Origin: Aphelenchoides besseyi
Lineage: Eukaryota; Nematoda; Chromadorea; Rhabditida; Aphelenchoididae
Length of the DNA stretch: 64,000 nt
Assembly: GCA_024699855.1 (NCBI GenBank)
Contig: JAMPIQ010000003.1
Span: forward strand, 7,688,001-7,752,000
Direction of reading: 5' to 3'
The notes beneath the pieces are model-generated. The model saw nothing but the letters and a program-made list of their open reading frames with translations, did no database searches and had not been told where the DNA came from. Numbering within the stretch: the first letter of the stretch is position 1; every line of letters starts with the position of its first letter. Made by a program: the position numbers and the translations under genes. Below are positions 30,958 through 40,964 of this stretch, one piece after another.

Positions 30958-31460
30958 ATGACGCGCGGTTGGTTTCGTGTTTCGGATTGGCGACGTCGAA
31001 CAAAGTCGAATCCAGAAGAAGACCGCGTGTCCACCGATGCTCGTGCCATTTGTCCAATTGATCAATTCGAAACACCGACCAAATGTTCAACTTACAGCGA
31101 CATGACTGCTTGTGACAACACTCAATCATTGCATCAAGAACTTCGACTTCTGAAGACCGAACTCGCCGAACGTAATCGCCAATGCGCCGAACTGCTTAAA
31201 ACCCAACGAATAACCGATTCACACATCGCCGATCTAACTGAACAACTATTCTCCGTGAGTTTGCGTCCACAATCACCAAACAATTCTTTCGGTTTCAGGA
31301 AGCTTATCGACAGGTCAACGAACAGAAAGCTCTAACTCGTTCTGCCGAAATGCGTGTTGCCGAAAAACAAATGATCGTCGATCTTCTGATGGTCGAAGTT
31401 GCAGCATTAAAAGCGGAACTTGTTGAATTGAAATTGGAGTTGAAGAATAAAAACATTTGA
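30958..31460 (+). CDS. Small Sec2/Rabin8-type Rab GEF-domain protein
   Basis: Two exons (30958-31254, 31299-31460) give 152 residues. The C-terminal 90 residues are a continuous coiled coil: LHQELRLLKTELAERNRQ, then IADLTEQLFSEAYRQVNEQ, then AEKQMIVDLLMVEVAALKAEL. This is the Sec2p helix of RAB3IP/RAB3IL1, which reads LFEEAYRMVREAN and IDMLQAEVAALK in vertebrates. In those proteins the coiled coil binds Rab3/Rab8 and catalyses GDP release. The protein here is far shorter than its relatives (about 380-470 residues in vertebrates): after the Sec2 helix it ends, so the C-terminal Rab11- or membrane-binding part is absent. AATAAAATGAAT follows at 31485. Confidence 0.75.
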
Positions 31461-31599
31461 TCTTCAATGCCTAGATTCCATTGACAATAAAATGAATTTA
31501 TGAGGTCTTTTAATAAATTAAATTGCCATTTACACGTAAATGCAAAACATTTAAAGCCATCAAAAACAATGATTAGATATCCTTGAGTTGTTGAGCTGC

Positions 31600-32582
31600 T
31601 CAGTCACTATTGCATAATCCAAGATCACGTCTTAATGAAATGATTTGTAGTTTTTTCAGTTGGGATTCTCGCTCCTGAACTTCAGTTTGAATCTCCAGCA
31701 GTCGAATTTCAGCACGTAGTTTCTGTCGTTTCAATTCTGCTTCATCAACGTCGCTGCCGTCTGAGTTTTGTGGTGACAACTTCGGTCGTTTTCGAATGTT
31801 CAATTCGGAGATCGGTTTAATGTCGCCGTTCGGTTTGTTTGTCGAATGTGAGTTGTTCTGTTGAATCAACGATGTCCAAAGTGCCGCTGGGAAATTGTTA
31901 GATGCGTTGGAAATCGTTGTCGATTGTCGAATCGTTGGAGTTCCGACATCCGAGTCGCTTTGTTCGTCTTCGGGACTTGCGTCGTTGGTTGAAATCGATG
32001 AGATACCGTTGAGATCCTGTTGTATTGATTGATTGGTCCCATTCTCCGCCAAATCACTTAGCGGCGTGCAATCACGAGCGCTAAAGTCCAAATTGTTCGT
32101 CGAAGATATGTCGGTATTGGCAGTTTGACCAAGAAGTCCGAGAAGTGCGTGAAAATCTGGATTCGTAAAAACGTCACCGTTATCACTTGTCGCTTTAAAT
32201 TTGTCGCGTCCAATAATTTCGAGAAGTAGCTCATCAACCTGAAGAAGTCTTAGAGTTCGGACCTTTTCCCCACTTTACATACCTCAGTCAGATTGATTGT
32301 TTCCATTCCATCTTTAAGACCCTTCTCGTACTTTTCTTTTGCTCTTCGTTGAATGTTTTGATAGGTTGTTCGACGCAAATACTCCGAGTTTCGCAATCCT
32401 ATACAACCTTTAGCCAAACATTTTGTCTAAAAACGAATTATCAGTTAGTCAATTTGTTACTATTTTTCTACGTAGATGTCTTGCCATGCTTCGTCCTTAA
32501 ATCGACTATCACCTTTGGAGAAAAGATCATGCTTTCGAGCTCTGACTTCCTTCAAAAAAATGATCTTACTCCGAGTATCCAT
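31600..32582 (-). CDS. Myb/SANT-like DNA-binding protein
   Basis: Three exons (32582-32472, 32426-32283, 32238-31600), all phase 0, give 297 residues. The N-terminal 75 residues (IIFLKEVRARKHDLF, EAWQDIYTKCLA, YQNIQRRAKEKYEKG) form a three-helix Myb/SANT-like domain of the type found in Zeste and in domesticated Harbinger-transposon Myb proteins. The middle is Ser/Thr/Asn-rich and acidic. The C-terminal 45 residues are a coiled coil (LKRQKLRAEIRLLEIQTEV), a common companion of this domain for oligomerisation. I infer a sequence-specific chromatin or transcription factor. It is transcribed convergently with the Sec2-domain gene, 140 bases apart. Confidence 0.7.
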
Positions 32583-33605
32583 TGGATCAAGTTCTGAAAG
32601 TAAAGCGATCAATCAAACAAGAGTAATGACCGAAGCACGTTGATCGAATGTAGAAAATAATTTCTAAGAAAACAGTTTGAAGCGAATGAGTCGTGGTGTC
32701 GTAGCGGAAATGACAGCAAAGCGGAACATGCGACGAGTTTGAAAGGCGAAATGGCAATTTTGGCGGAGACCAAACGAGCACTCTCCCCCGTCCAACATTT
32801 TTCGTTCATGCTGTCGACATTCGCTTAGTCCCGAGGAAACACTCGCTTTCGACCGGACGCTTTCCAATCGAACTTTCCGTCCCAAGCACCGGCCTTCCTC
32901 TCCGACCCAACAAATAACCCGAACTACACAAAAACGAAAATTCCACCTCTCCCTCGGTCGCTCTTTCGCTTTTTGACATTTTTGCTCGCCGACGCGATGT
33001 CAACCAAACCGCGGCTACGGGACTGCACACTCGGTTGAGTGTTTGCGTTTTGGGCGACGATTGTTGTTCGTCCTCTTTTGCTCAAAAACTCGCGGACTGT
33101 CCGATGTCACACGGTACCGACGAATTCACCGCGCTCAGGCCTCTCGATCGTCACCACTGCGAAACTTTCGCGCATGATCGACCGTTGGATGAGGCCCAAA
33201 AATTTCGCTGTACTTCGAAGTAAAACCGACCGATTTTCTCGTCAATTAGATAGCAAACAGTTAAAGCGAAAAGGTCAATAAGCAAAATGTAAATACAAAA
33301 CCAACAGTGTCGCAAAACATTCCATACTTTCACAGTTGAGAGATGAATAAGCTTTTGGTATCTGAGAGCATGAGAAATTGCAAACAACACTGGTTGTTCT
33401 TTGATTTAAATAATTGAGCAGTAGGTAGAACTACTCAGTTCTTATAGCCATGTTATGTGCGAGTCACAACTGAACTCTTATAGAGTTCTTTGAACATATC
33501 ATTTTTACGATCGTCTTATCACATGATTGTAATAACTCACTTATTGCGTTAAGATGATGTGCTTTGTTTCCATTTACTTTGCGAGCTGATTGCAAGTGAG
33601 TTTGA
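32583..33605. other. No gene seen
   Basis: Upstream of the Myb/SANT-like gene. Part of it (32700-33250) is GC-richer with long chance frames on both strands, as in other promoter regions of this window. No coding support. Confidence 0.4.
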
Positions 33606-33860
33606 ATTCGGTATGCTGATTGACTGCCTTGTCGCATAGTGCGGTGTGGTGCGCCGGATTCTTACAGTGGGAGCAAGAGAACTTTCATTTGAAGTCTTTG
33701 GTCTCATGGTTGTTTTTGAGGCACTTCATGCAGAGTTTGAGTTGTTGCGCTCCTTTCTTACTTGCGTGCAAAGACTTGTGCATCGGGCAAGCAGATGTGT
33801 AATGAGGGCCTGAGCAGAAGGTGCATTCCGGTTCCAGGGATTTCTTGGACTACGCTTCTG
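33606..33860 (-). mobile_element. Degraded LTR retrotransposon gag, zinc-knuckle region
   Basis: On the minus strand a frame contains CTFCSGPHYTSAC (Cys-x2-Cys-x4-His-x4-Cys, a CCHC zinc knuckle), then LCMKCLKNNHETKDF, an in-frame stop, then CSHCKNPAHHTALC. Such consecutive Cys/His modules, ending in HH-x-L-C, are typical of gag proteins of BEL/Pao-type elements in nematodes and insects. No reverse transcriptase, protease or LTR could be identified next to it, so it is a relic. Confidence 0.65.
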
Positions 33861-34315
33861 GCATAGCTGAGCGGAAATGTGAACAAGTGGCGATAGCCGA
33901 TCGCTTGAGGGAAATTTTTTAGTTTGTTAAGAGAACCGTATTCATTAAACCTTTTATTCTGGCGGATTTAAACTCGCAATGTCTGAAATAATCGCTTCAA
34001 ACGGGTCTTGATCACGATGCCGAGAGCGCTACATAAATTCACATAGATACGAATCGCAGACTGAACGAAGAGTACCACAAAACTTAAGACCAACGAAAAA
34101 TAAAACGCGAGCAACAGGAATCAAACGCAGGACTAAATTAAACGCGAGCAAATTAGAATGCGAAAAAAATTTGAACGAGATGTCGGATGGGAAGATTAAA
34201 TAGGAAAGAGTCCGAGAATGTCGGCTGGAACTCCGACATAGATGTCAGCCGATCGACCGCAATGACAACTCCGCTGGTCTCAGTTTCTGTAGTTTTGTAA
34301 TTCACGTGTGTATAA

Positions 34316-34594
34316 ATGCTCTTTTACAATGTAAATGCTTTGAATTCAGTAATTTTGAAAGGCCTACGAGAGCAAGAGTCCGACAAGCTTTGGATTGCAG
34401 GTACCGATCAGTTGGATGGGTGGATTTGTTCGGTCAATCTCAACGACGGTCATTTTTTGCGTAGCGAAAGGACGCACTCCGCAATCATCGCAGTTGGTGG
34501 TACGCACAAAAGCGTGATGCTAGTCGACAAACGGCGTTCTTTTCGTCATGTCTTATTGTATTTCCTTGTAATTCATCAAATAAAAATGACCAAA
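34316..34594 (+). CDS. Uncertain open frame with protein-like sequence
   Basis: A TATA-like GTATAAAT lies at the start and an ATG at 34316 opens a frame with good composition (KLWIAGTDQLDGWICSV, DGHFLRSERTHSAIIAVGG). It runs past an AATAAA at about 34581 into the first HDAC exon, where it stops at 34724-34726. It is either a small gene whose 3' end I cannot resolve, an exon of a decayed gene, or part of the HDAC leader. No family is recognised. Confidence 0.25.
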
Positions 34595-34673
34595 TTTACA
34601 CTTGCTTTGATTTTTTTCATCGAATTTTCAAATCGATTCATTTTAATTTTCAGTTCCGTCCGTTTTCTTCAAA

Positions 34674-36529
34674 ATGACGATCAGCGACCACTCGAAGAAA
34701 CACGTCGCGTACTACTACGACTGTAAGTTTTATTCTCATTTTTGTGTTTATTCGTTTTAGCGAACATCGGAAACTACTATTATGGCCAAGGACATGTGAT
34801 GAAGCCCCATCGAATTCGTATGGCTCATCACCTCCTGTTGAACTACGGGATCTACCGACATCTCGAAGTCTATCGGCCATATCCTGCAGCGTTGGAAGAT
34901 ATGGTCCGATTTCACAGTGAGGACTACATCCAGTTCCTACGAAGCGCAACTCCGGATAATCTGCGACAATACAGCAAACAAATGTTAAAGTGTGAGTTAC
35001 AAGGGAAATTAAACGCATTTTAAGACTAATTATTTAGTCAACGTTGGTGAGGATTGTCCAGTTTTCGATGGTTTGTACGAATTCTGTCAACTCACAAGTG
35101 GCGGATCACTAGGTAAAATGGCGAAGTAGATTGCGAACATTGAAAATTTAGCTGCGGCAGTCAAATTGAACAAACAAAAAGCAGATATTGCAATCAACTG
35201 GATGGGCGGTTTGCATCACGCAAAGAAATCTGAAGCTTCTGGTTTCTGTTACACGAATGACATCGTGCTTGGAATTCTGGAACTTTTGAAGTACAATCAA
35301 CGGTAACAATATGTTTTATACGATCCTATCTTTACTTTCCAGAGTTTTGTACGTTGATATTGATGTTCATCACGGAGATGGAGTTGAGGAAGCGTTTTAC
35401 ACCACTGATCGTGTAATGACTGTTTCCTTCCATAAATACGGAGATTTCTTTCCGGGAACTGGTGAACTGAAGGTAAATCAAAAATGTCCAGAAAATTTTG
35501 ATGATGAAGTTTTTAGGATGTTGGAGCCGGAAGAGGTCGCAACTACTCGGTCAATGTGCCACTTCGTGATGGTATCTCTGACGCCAATTATCAATCGATT
35601 TTTGCACCCGTCATGAAGAAAGTTATGGAGATGTTCAGGCCGGGAGCTGTAGTGTTACAATGTGGTGCCGATTCGTTGAATGGCGATAGGTTAGGTCCAT
35701 TCAATTTGACATTACGTGGTCATGGTGAATGTGTGAAGTTCTTCCGCGACTACGACGTTCCGCTTATGCTTCTGGGAGGTGGTGGCTATACGCCGAGAAA
35801 TGTTGCTCGTTGCTGGACTTACGAAACTTCACTTGCTGTAAATATGGAAATTCCGGACGGTAATTTGTACCATGAAACTATTGAATTAATTTTGTCGATT
35901 ATAGAACTTCCTTACAACGATTATTTCGAATACTTTGGTCCCAATTATCGTTTGCACATCGATCCGTCACAAGCGAACGACGAAAACGATCCCGCATACA
36001 TGCACTTGATTCAGTAGGTTTTGACCATTTGAAATGTTATAGTTGATGTTTTAGAACCGCCGTGCTAGAAAACTTGAGTCGAGTCCCAGCGGCTCCGGGC
36101 GTTCAAATGCAACGTGAGTTTTCAGTCTACACTCAAGTCAACGAATCTTGTTAATTTAGCAATTCCAACTGATGTGATGGACGTGGACAACGGACCAGCA
36201 GTTGATGCAGCGAATCCGGACGTTCGTTTGCCCGGTAAATTTGATAACGTGATCTATGATCGAATCGATTTTTAGACGAAATCAACGACAAAATCATTGA
36301 AGATGCTGGAGAGTTGTACGATGGAGAAAAAGAAGGCGGCGATCTACGAAACGAACAATCGTACAAGCGACCGGCAACAGAAATCACGATCACATCGCCG
36401 GGTGGCAATGAGACGTCGTCAGAAGATCGAATTTCGCCGGAACACAAGAAATTCAAAGCCGAAGAAGAGGACGAAGCGAAAGAACAAGATCCAATTGAGG
36501 AGACTGCGGAGCCGATGGCCGAAGATTAA
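34674..36529 (+). CDS. HDAC1: Class I histone deacetylase (HDAC1/RPD3 type)
   Basis: Exons: 34674-34722, 34761-34991, 35038-35112, 35152-35302, 35343-35472, 35517-35859, 35905-36013, 36055-36113, 36160-36234, 36276-36529, about 491 residues. The deacetylase domain is complete: [29 protein letters not shown], the metal-binding [25 protein letters not shown] and [15 protein letters not shown] including the catalytic Tyr region. An intron at 35860-35904 is 45 bases long and open in frame; comparison with HDAC1, which reads [17 protein letters not shown], shows that it should be removed. The C-terminal 100 residues are acidic/Lys-rich, as in HDAC1/2. It removes acetyl groups from histone lysines in Sin3, NuRD or CoREST complexes. 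A splice acceptor at about 34652 suggests a 5' untranslated exon. Confidence 0.96.
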
Positions 36530-36962
36530 TCTTATTAACGTCAAGTAGAAGAAAACGGATTCGGGGAATTTGATTGCTAACTCATTTATGATCTTTTATT
36601 TATGTCATTCGATTATTATTTTTTGATTCACTATGTTGGAAGTTTTTTCTAAAGTATCTGATTAAATTCGATATGAGCTGGAAGATCGAGTGCTTACCAT
36701 AAGATGACAATACGATTTCACTTAAAGATTGTGAGATATAAAGTTTATAACAGCAAACGAAAAATGAAGGTTTGAATGCCCGCCAATCAATTTTGCAGTT
36801 GTCTTTGTTTGGTTCTCAATGAACCAGTGGAAATACACGAAGTTTTCCGCTTTTCGACTTTTCAAATCAACTCGTTTGGCGTCAGTTGTGCGTTGAAAAT
36901 TTGTTGTCGATTGTGTCGAGTTATGATGTGAGTGATTGGAATCGTAACTGCTCATCGATTCA
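36530..36962. other. Intergenic
   Basis: AT-rich 3' flank of HDAC, then the promoter side of TM2D2. No gene is supported. Confidence 0.5.
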
Positions 36963-37597
36963 ATGCGAAAACTCGTGATTTCCATCGGCTGCTTACTCAT
37001 TTTTCATCATGTGACTCCGATTGTTTCTGCTACTCGTTCCCATCTGTTCATCGACAGTTTGGAGGATTGTCAGCTCGACTCGGAGCTGTGGGCCGAAGAA
37101 CGATCCGAGTTCTCACCGCTGTTGCCGTGCGATCAACTCGAAGAAGAGTGGTTTGAATGCGAGGACGTTGCGAAGTTGCACATTGAGAATTCGACCAACA
37201 AGGTTCGTACAAATTCTCCATATTCTTTAGTTCGTACGTTTTTCAGGACTCATCCATATGTCCGTACTTTGGGGAAAAGGGCGGTGTCATTCCGAAAGCA
37301 AACGTGACGTGTCGAGTTCTATCATGTATTGAATGTTTTGGAAGTCGGGAGTTTCAACGAGAAGTTCCGTGCATCAAATACACCGGACACTATTTCATCT
37401 CAACGTTTCTCTATTCCGTGTTTCTTGGCGTTCTCGCTGCTGATCGTTTCTATTTGGGTTACTCGGCAATCGGTGTCGGCAAATTGATGACTTTGGGTGG
37501 ACTGGGCATCTGGTGGATCGCCGACATTTTGCTTCTTCTCTTCGGAAGTCTGAAGCCGGCCGATGAATCCGAATGGGAACTTTGGCAACCGTATTAG
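36963..37597 (+). CDS. TM2D2: TM2 domain-containing protein 2
   Basis: Two exons (36963-37202, 37247-37597) give 196 residues. A signal peptide (residues 1-23, CLLIFHHVTPIVSA) is followed by a Cys-rich ectodomain and then the TM2 module: PCIKYTGHYFISTFLYSVF, DRFYLGYSAIGVGKLMTLG and GLGIWWIADILLLL. The segment PCIKYTGHYF and the ending LKPADESEW match TM2D2 rather than TM2D1 or TM2D3. The Asp-Arg-Phe motif between the two membrane helices is conserved. TM2D proteins (almondex, amaretto and biscotti in flies) are needed for Notch signalling and appear to act in endolysosomal or secretase-linked function. Usual length is about 200 residues, so the gene is intact. Confidence 0.93.
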
Positions 37598-37742
37598 ACT
37601 TTACGTATTCATGTGTAACTTATTAGAACAATAAAATGTACGATCAAACTTTGGCGAACGTCCATCAAACGTTGTGTGCGTGTTTTCAATTATTTTTGTT
37701 TGCTTCTTCTTATTCGTATTTCCGATTTTAGCGCCCACATCG

Positions 37743-39125
37743 ATGACAACTGACAGCCAAATGGACGAGTGTTTGACTGACAAACCAGAAGGTGGTGATA
37801 CTAATTTCCAGCGAACTCAAGATGAATCACCAAGTCCTGATCGAGCTTCCAGTCCAATCAGTCGACGACTTCCGATTTTTGCGGCCTACGTACCAAATTC
37901 GCCAAAACGACACATTTTCACTGAACTGAAAGAATTGCGAACGTTTTTGAATTCACCGGAATGTAAAAAACTAAACACAAGTGAGTTTTTCAATTAAGAT
38001 TCCGATGATAATCAACGTTCGTTTAGGTGCTCGTTTCAAGCGTTGCGACAACGTCAATGAGGTGGATTCGTTCTACATCGAGGCCGAGGAGAGCGAAGCG
38101 AATCTCACGACCGATAGTGTTGCTTCGACTTCGTCCACTCAATCGACGGGCGAATTTAAATCGCCGTTTTCGGAGCCTCCGCCGCCGATGTTGAATCAAT
38201 TTCGACGTTCTATTGAAGACAAGAAAAACGAACGATTCGACGAGTTGTTGGCCGATAATCCACGTTTTATTTTGAATACTTCGGCCGACGTTCCAACTAT
38301 TCTACAAGGATCGCAACGGTTAGTGAACACTTTCGCATACAAAGCTAAATATTGTTTTTGTAGTCACAATGCTCTTCATGTCGCTTGTTCCTACGGAAAC
38401 TTTCATGTTGTTAAAAAGATTTTCCAGTTGTTACAAGACTCCGTATTCATTGAACGGGCTTATGGTTTAAACAAGTACAACATCATGGAGGATATTGAAG
38501 TCCAACTTCTGAACTGTTTCTTGAACATACCGGACAAGATCGCCAACAACACTCCGTTACATTTTGCGGCTCGTGGTGGACACGTGGAGATCGTCGAATT
38601 CTTGTTGAAATTTCCAGAATGTTTACGAGAAAGAAAAAATCAGTAACTTTCCTGTTCGTTTACATTCGTTAAATGTTGATTTTAGCTTCGGAAAAACGCC
38701 CTTCGATTTGATTTGTCAGAATTACAAGGGACCAGCTGAGAACGCATCGGACGTTAAGAAGCAGCTATCTAAACTATTGAGGAAAACGACTGTTGAAGTT
38801 CCGGTTGCGGTATGTTTTTGGGTTTCGAGTTTTTAATGTCGACTTTTAGCCGTGTCCATCTCCACCACTCGCCGACTTCAGTCGTCTTCAGGTTTGTTGT
38901 TCAAAGGCCGACCAGTTAACGTTTCCACTTTTTCCAGCTTTCTTCTCATTCGTTGGAAAATGAACAAACCGAAGACAAGGATGTTGCTGGAGATGTCGAA
39001 AACAAAATGGAATTGAATGAAGATACTGAAGAAATTAAAGTTGTAAGGCAGAAGATTGTTGGACGTTATTTGAATTCACGTTTCAGGATCCTCAATCTTC
39101 ATGGTTGCGATGCTCAATTATCTAA
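37743..39125 (+). CDS. ANKLE2: ANKLE2/LEM-4-like ankyrin protein
   Basis: Seven exons (37743-37980, 38027-38318, 38364-38642, 38686-38809, 38850-38891, 38938-39042, 39087-39125) give 372 residues. Residues 40-105 (IFAAYVPNSPKRHIF, then ARFKRCDNVNEVDSFY) fit the caulimovirus-viroplasmin-like (RNase H1 N-terminal type) module that lies before the ankyrin repeats of ANKLE2. Two ankyrin repeats follow (NALHVACSYGNFHVVKKIF and NTPLHFAARGGHVEIVEFLL). The tail is acidic. ANKLE2 controls BAF dephosphorylation through VRK1 and PP2A and so nuclear-envelope reassembly after mitosis. At 372 residues it is much shorter than vertebrate ANKLE2 (over 900). I see neither a LEM domain nor an N-terminal membrane helix. 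An acceptor sits directly before the ATG, so upstream exons are possible. Confidence 0.75.
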
Positions 39126-39327
39126 CACGGAGGATACTCCCAGTTCATTTCTTTAAACCAATCTCTTTTTCTGATTTCGCAAAATAGCAATAAACTAACA
39201 CGTCTGTTTTTGTTGTGAACGACCATTTACTATGTATATAAAACATCTAAACAACAAAGTGTACCGGTCATATTAATTTGTCTAATTGAAAGAGACGAGC
39301 AGCAAAAATGGCGATCACCGAGTCTTC

Positions 39328-40221
39328 TCAACGTTTTGTCGATTCGTTAGCAGAACACGCGGCTTCAACATCTGAAAACGATTTGAAGAATGTGAGCTTC
39401 AACAAACCTTGTCGCCGCTTTTCCAATACCTTCGTCAAAGAGGTCATGAAATCGTCTCGATTGTTTGTAGTTTTGGTTTTTACAATCGAAGTGAACACCG
39501 TGGTCGTTGAGAGTCCAAATTTGTGGTGATGTATTGGTTTCTTTTCGTCGACTGTTTTTGAAACTTTTTTGAGTTTCGCATTCTCTGATCCGCCAGCTGC
39601 ACGAATCGCTGCCATCAAACCGGAACGCTCATCGGAAATTATCGGAGTCGTTTTCAATAGTCCTGATGGAAGCAATGGAGGTGTTGGAACTGAAACAAAG
39701 GATTCAAAACAAGAAACACAAATCCTATAGACTTTGAAACGTCAACTTGCCGTTGCATGTGTTTGAAGTGACCGTAGTAGCCGAAATATTTGCAGGAGGC
39801 ACTGGCGGTGGAGACAAAGTCGGACGTTGATGTGCGACTTCTTTCTTCGGCGTCGACATCTAAAGCAACCGACAATGTAAGAAGAAGATTTCCAACAAAC
39901 TACTTTGTTTAGTAGAACGGTGTTGGCATTGTGCATTTCGTTGTTATTTGGTACAGAAATTGGAGTTATACGTTTAGTGTGACGATTTGGAATTGGCGAA
40001 GACTGAATACTTGAGAATCACGAATAATCCGCAACAAACAACTCACTTGTAAGAAAACCGGTTTGCTGAAATCGACAACCATTGGCGGATTCGGAGCCTG
40101 AAAACCGATAAACAACAACGAAGTCTGGACAAACCTCTTTGTTGTGTTTTAAGTGTTCGGGAGTCGGTGGATCGGGAGCACGAAATGTTTTGTTTGAACG
40201 AAAGAACGGATCAATCATCAT
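39328..40221 (-). CDS. WASP-superfamily protein with WH2 motif
   Basis: Exons on the minus strand: about 40221-40135, 40097-40047, 40002 to about 39966 or 39904, 39861-39733, 39689 onward to about 39425, and a last short exon to the stop at 39328-39330. The N-terminal part is Pro-rich (FRAPDPPTPEHLKHNKE). A second Pro-rich part (PTLSPPPVPPANIS) precedes a WH2 actin-binding motif, ISDERSGLMAAIRAAGG then AKLKKV, as found in WAVE (ISDARSxLLxAIR) and WASH (SIRQAGG, AKL). A helix after it (FMTSLTKVLEKRR) fits the connector region. The junction between exons three and four is ambiguous in phase. I do not see an N-terminal WAVE/WASH homology domain or a clear terminal acidic Trp motif. It would bind actin and might drive Arp2/3-dependent branching. 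Confidence 0.6.
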
Positions 40222-40964
40222 GATGTGAACTGTGGTCAAAACACTGAAAACAAATTGAAACAACAGGAACGTCCGAAGTCTCGAAGCAGTCGAACACACT
40301 CGCTGAGAACTGAAACATTACAATCGAAAGGATGTTTGTTGAAAACAAGTGGCAACGAATATTCAAATCGAATCTCAAGGACCATAAAAGTGAGTATTTA
40401 TGGTTACGCAAAAGCAGACGTATCACAGAAAGAGCTGTTCGTAATCCGTCTTCTTAGTCGAATTTTGAACCCAAATGACAAATCGGATGAAACAAAAACC
40501 CGGAGATTTGTTGTAACTTCACAACGCAGTTTATTTCCGTCGAACCGTGTGTCCCGAATTTAAAAGTCGAAAGTTCTTAAGGAAACAAAGTTTTTTGTAT
40601 TGATACAAAGCTCGTGAGTTCAGTGCTTTACAGTAATTTACTGAGCCGTAAGAAGTGGTTTTACTGTACGAGTGAGGTTTTCGTTTCATGCTTTTAATTA
40701 GTTTTTGATCATTGAAATTTGATGACCGTACGCTTATTTTATTGCTCAAGTTCACGAGTTATTAATCTCCACAAGAACACCCACTTTTCGCCTTGACCCA
40801 TCAGTTCGTTGCGTTCGCGTGTTGACCTCGAGAGTTTTGGCTGCGAATGAATTGCACGACAGTTTGCTCTCCCGTGCTCGCAACTTGTTTCGTGCAATTA
40901 CGTTTCTGTTGATAACTTTTTTGTAGGTCGTTTTGTACTCTTCATCAGATTCCTTTTCATCGGA
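40222..40964. other. Divergent spacer
   Basis: Lies between the WH2 gene (minus) and the rhamnose synthase (plus). An upstream exon of the WH2 gene may be present at about 40240-40310, where the frame stays open on the minus strand (CSTASRLRTFLLFQFVF), but it does not look like a WASP N-terminus. The remainder has no coding signal. Confidence 0.4.
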
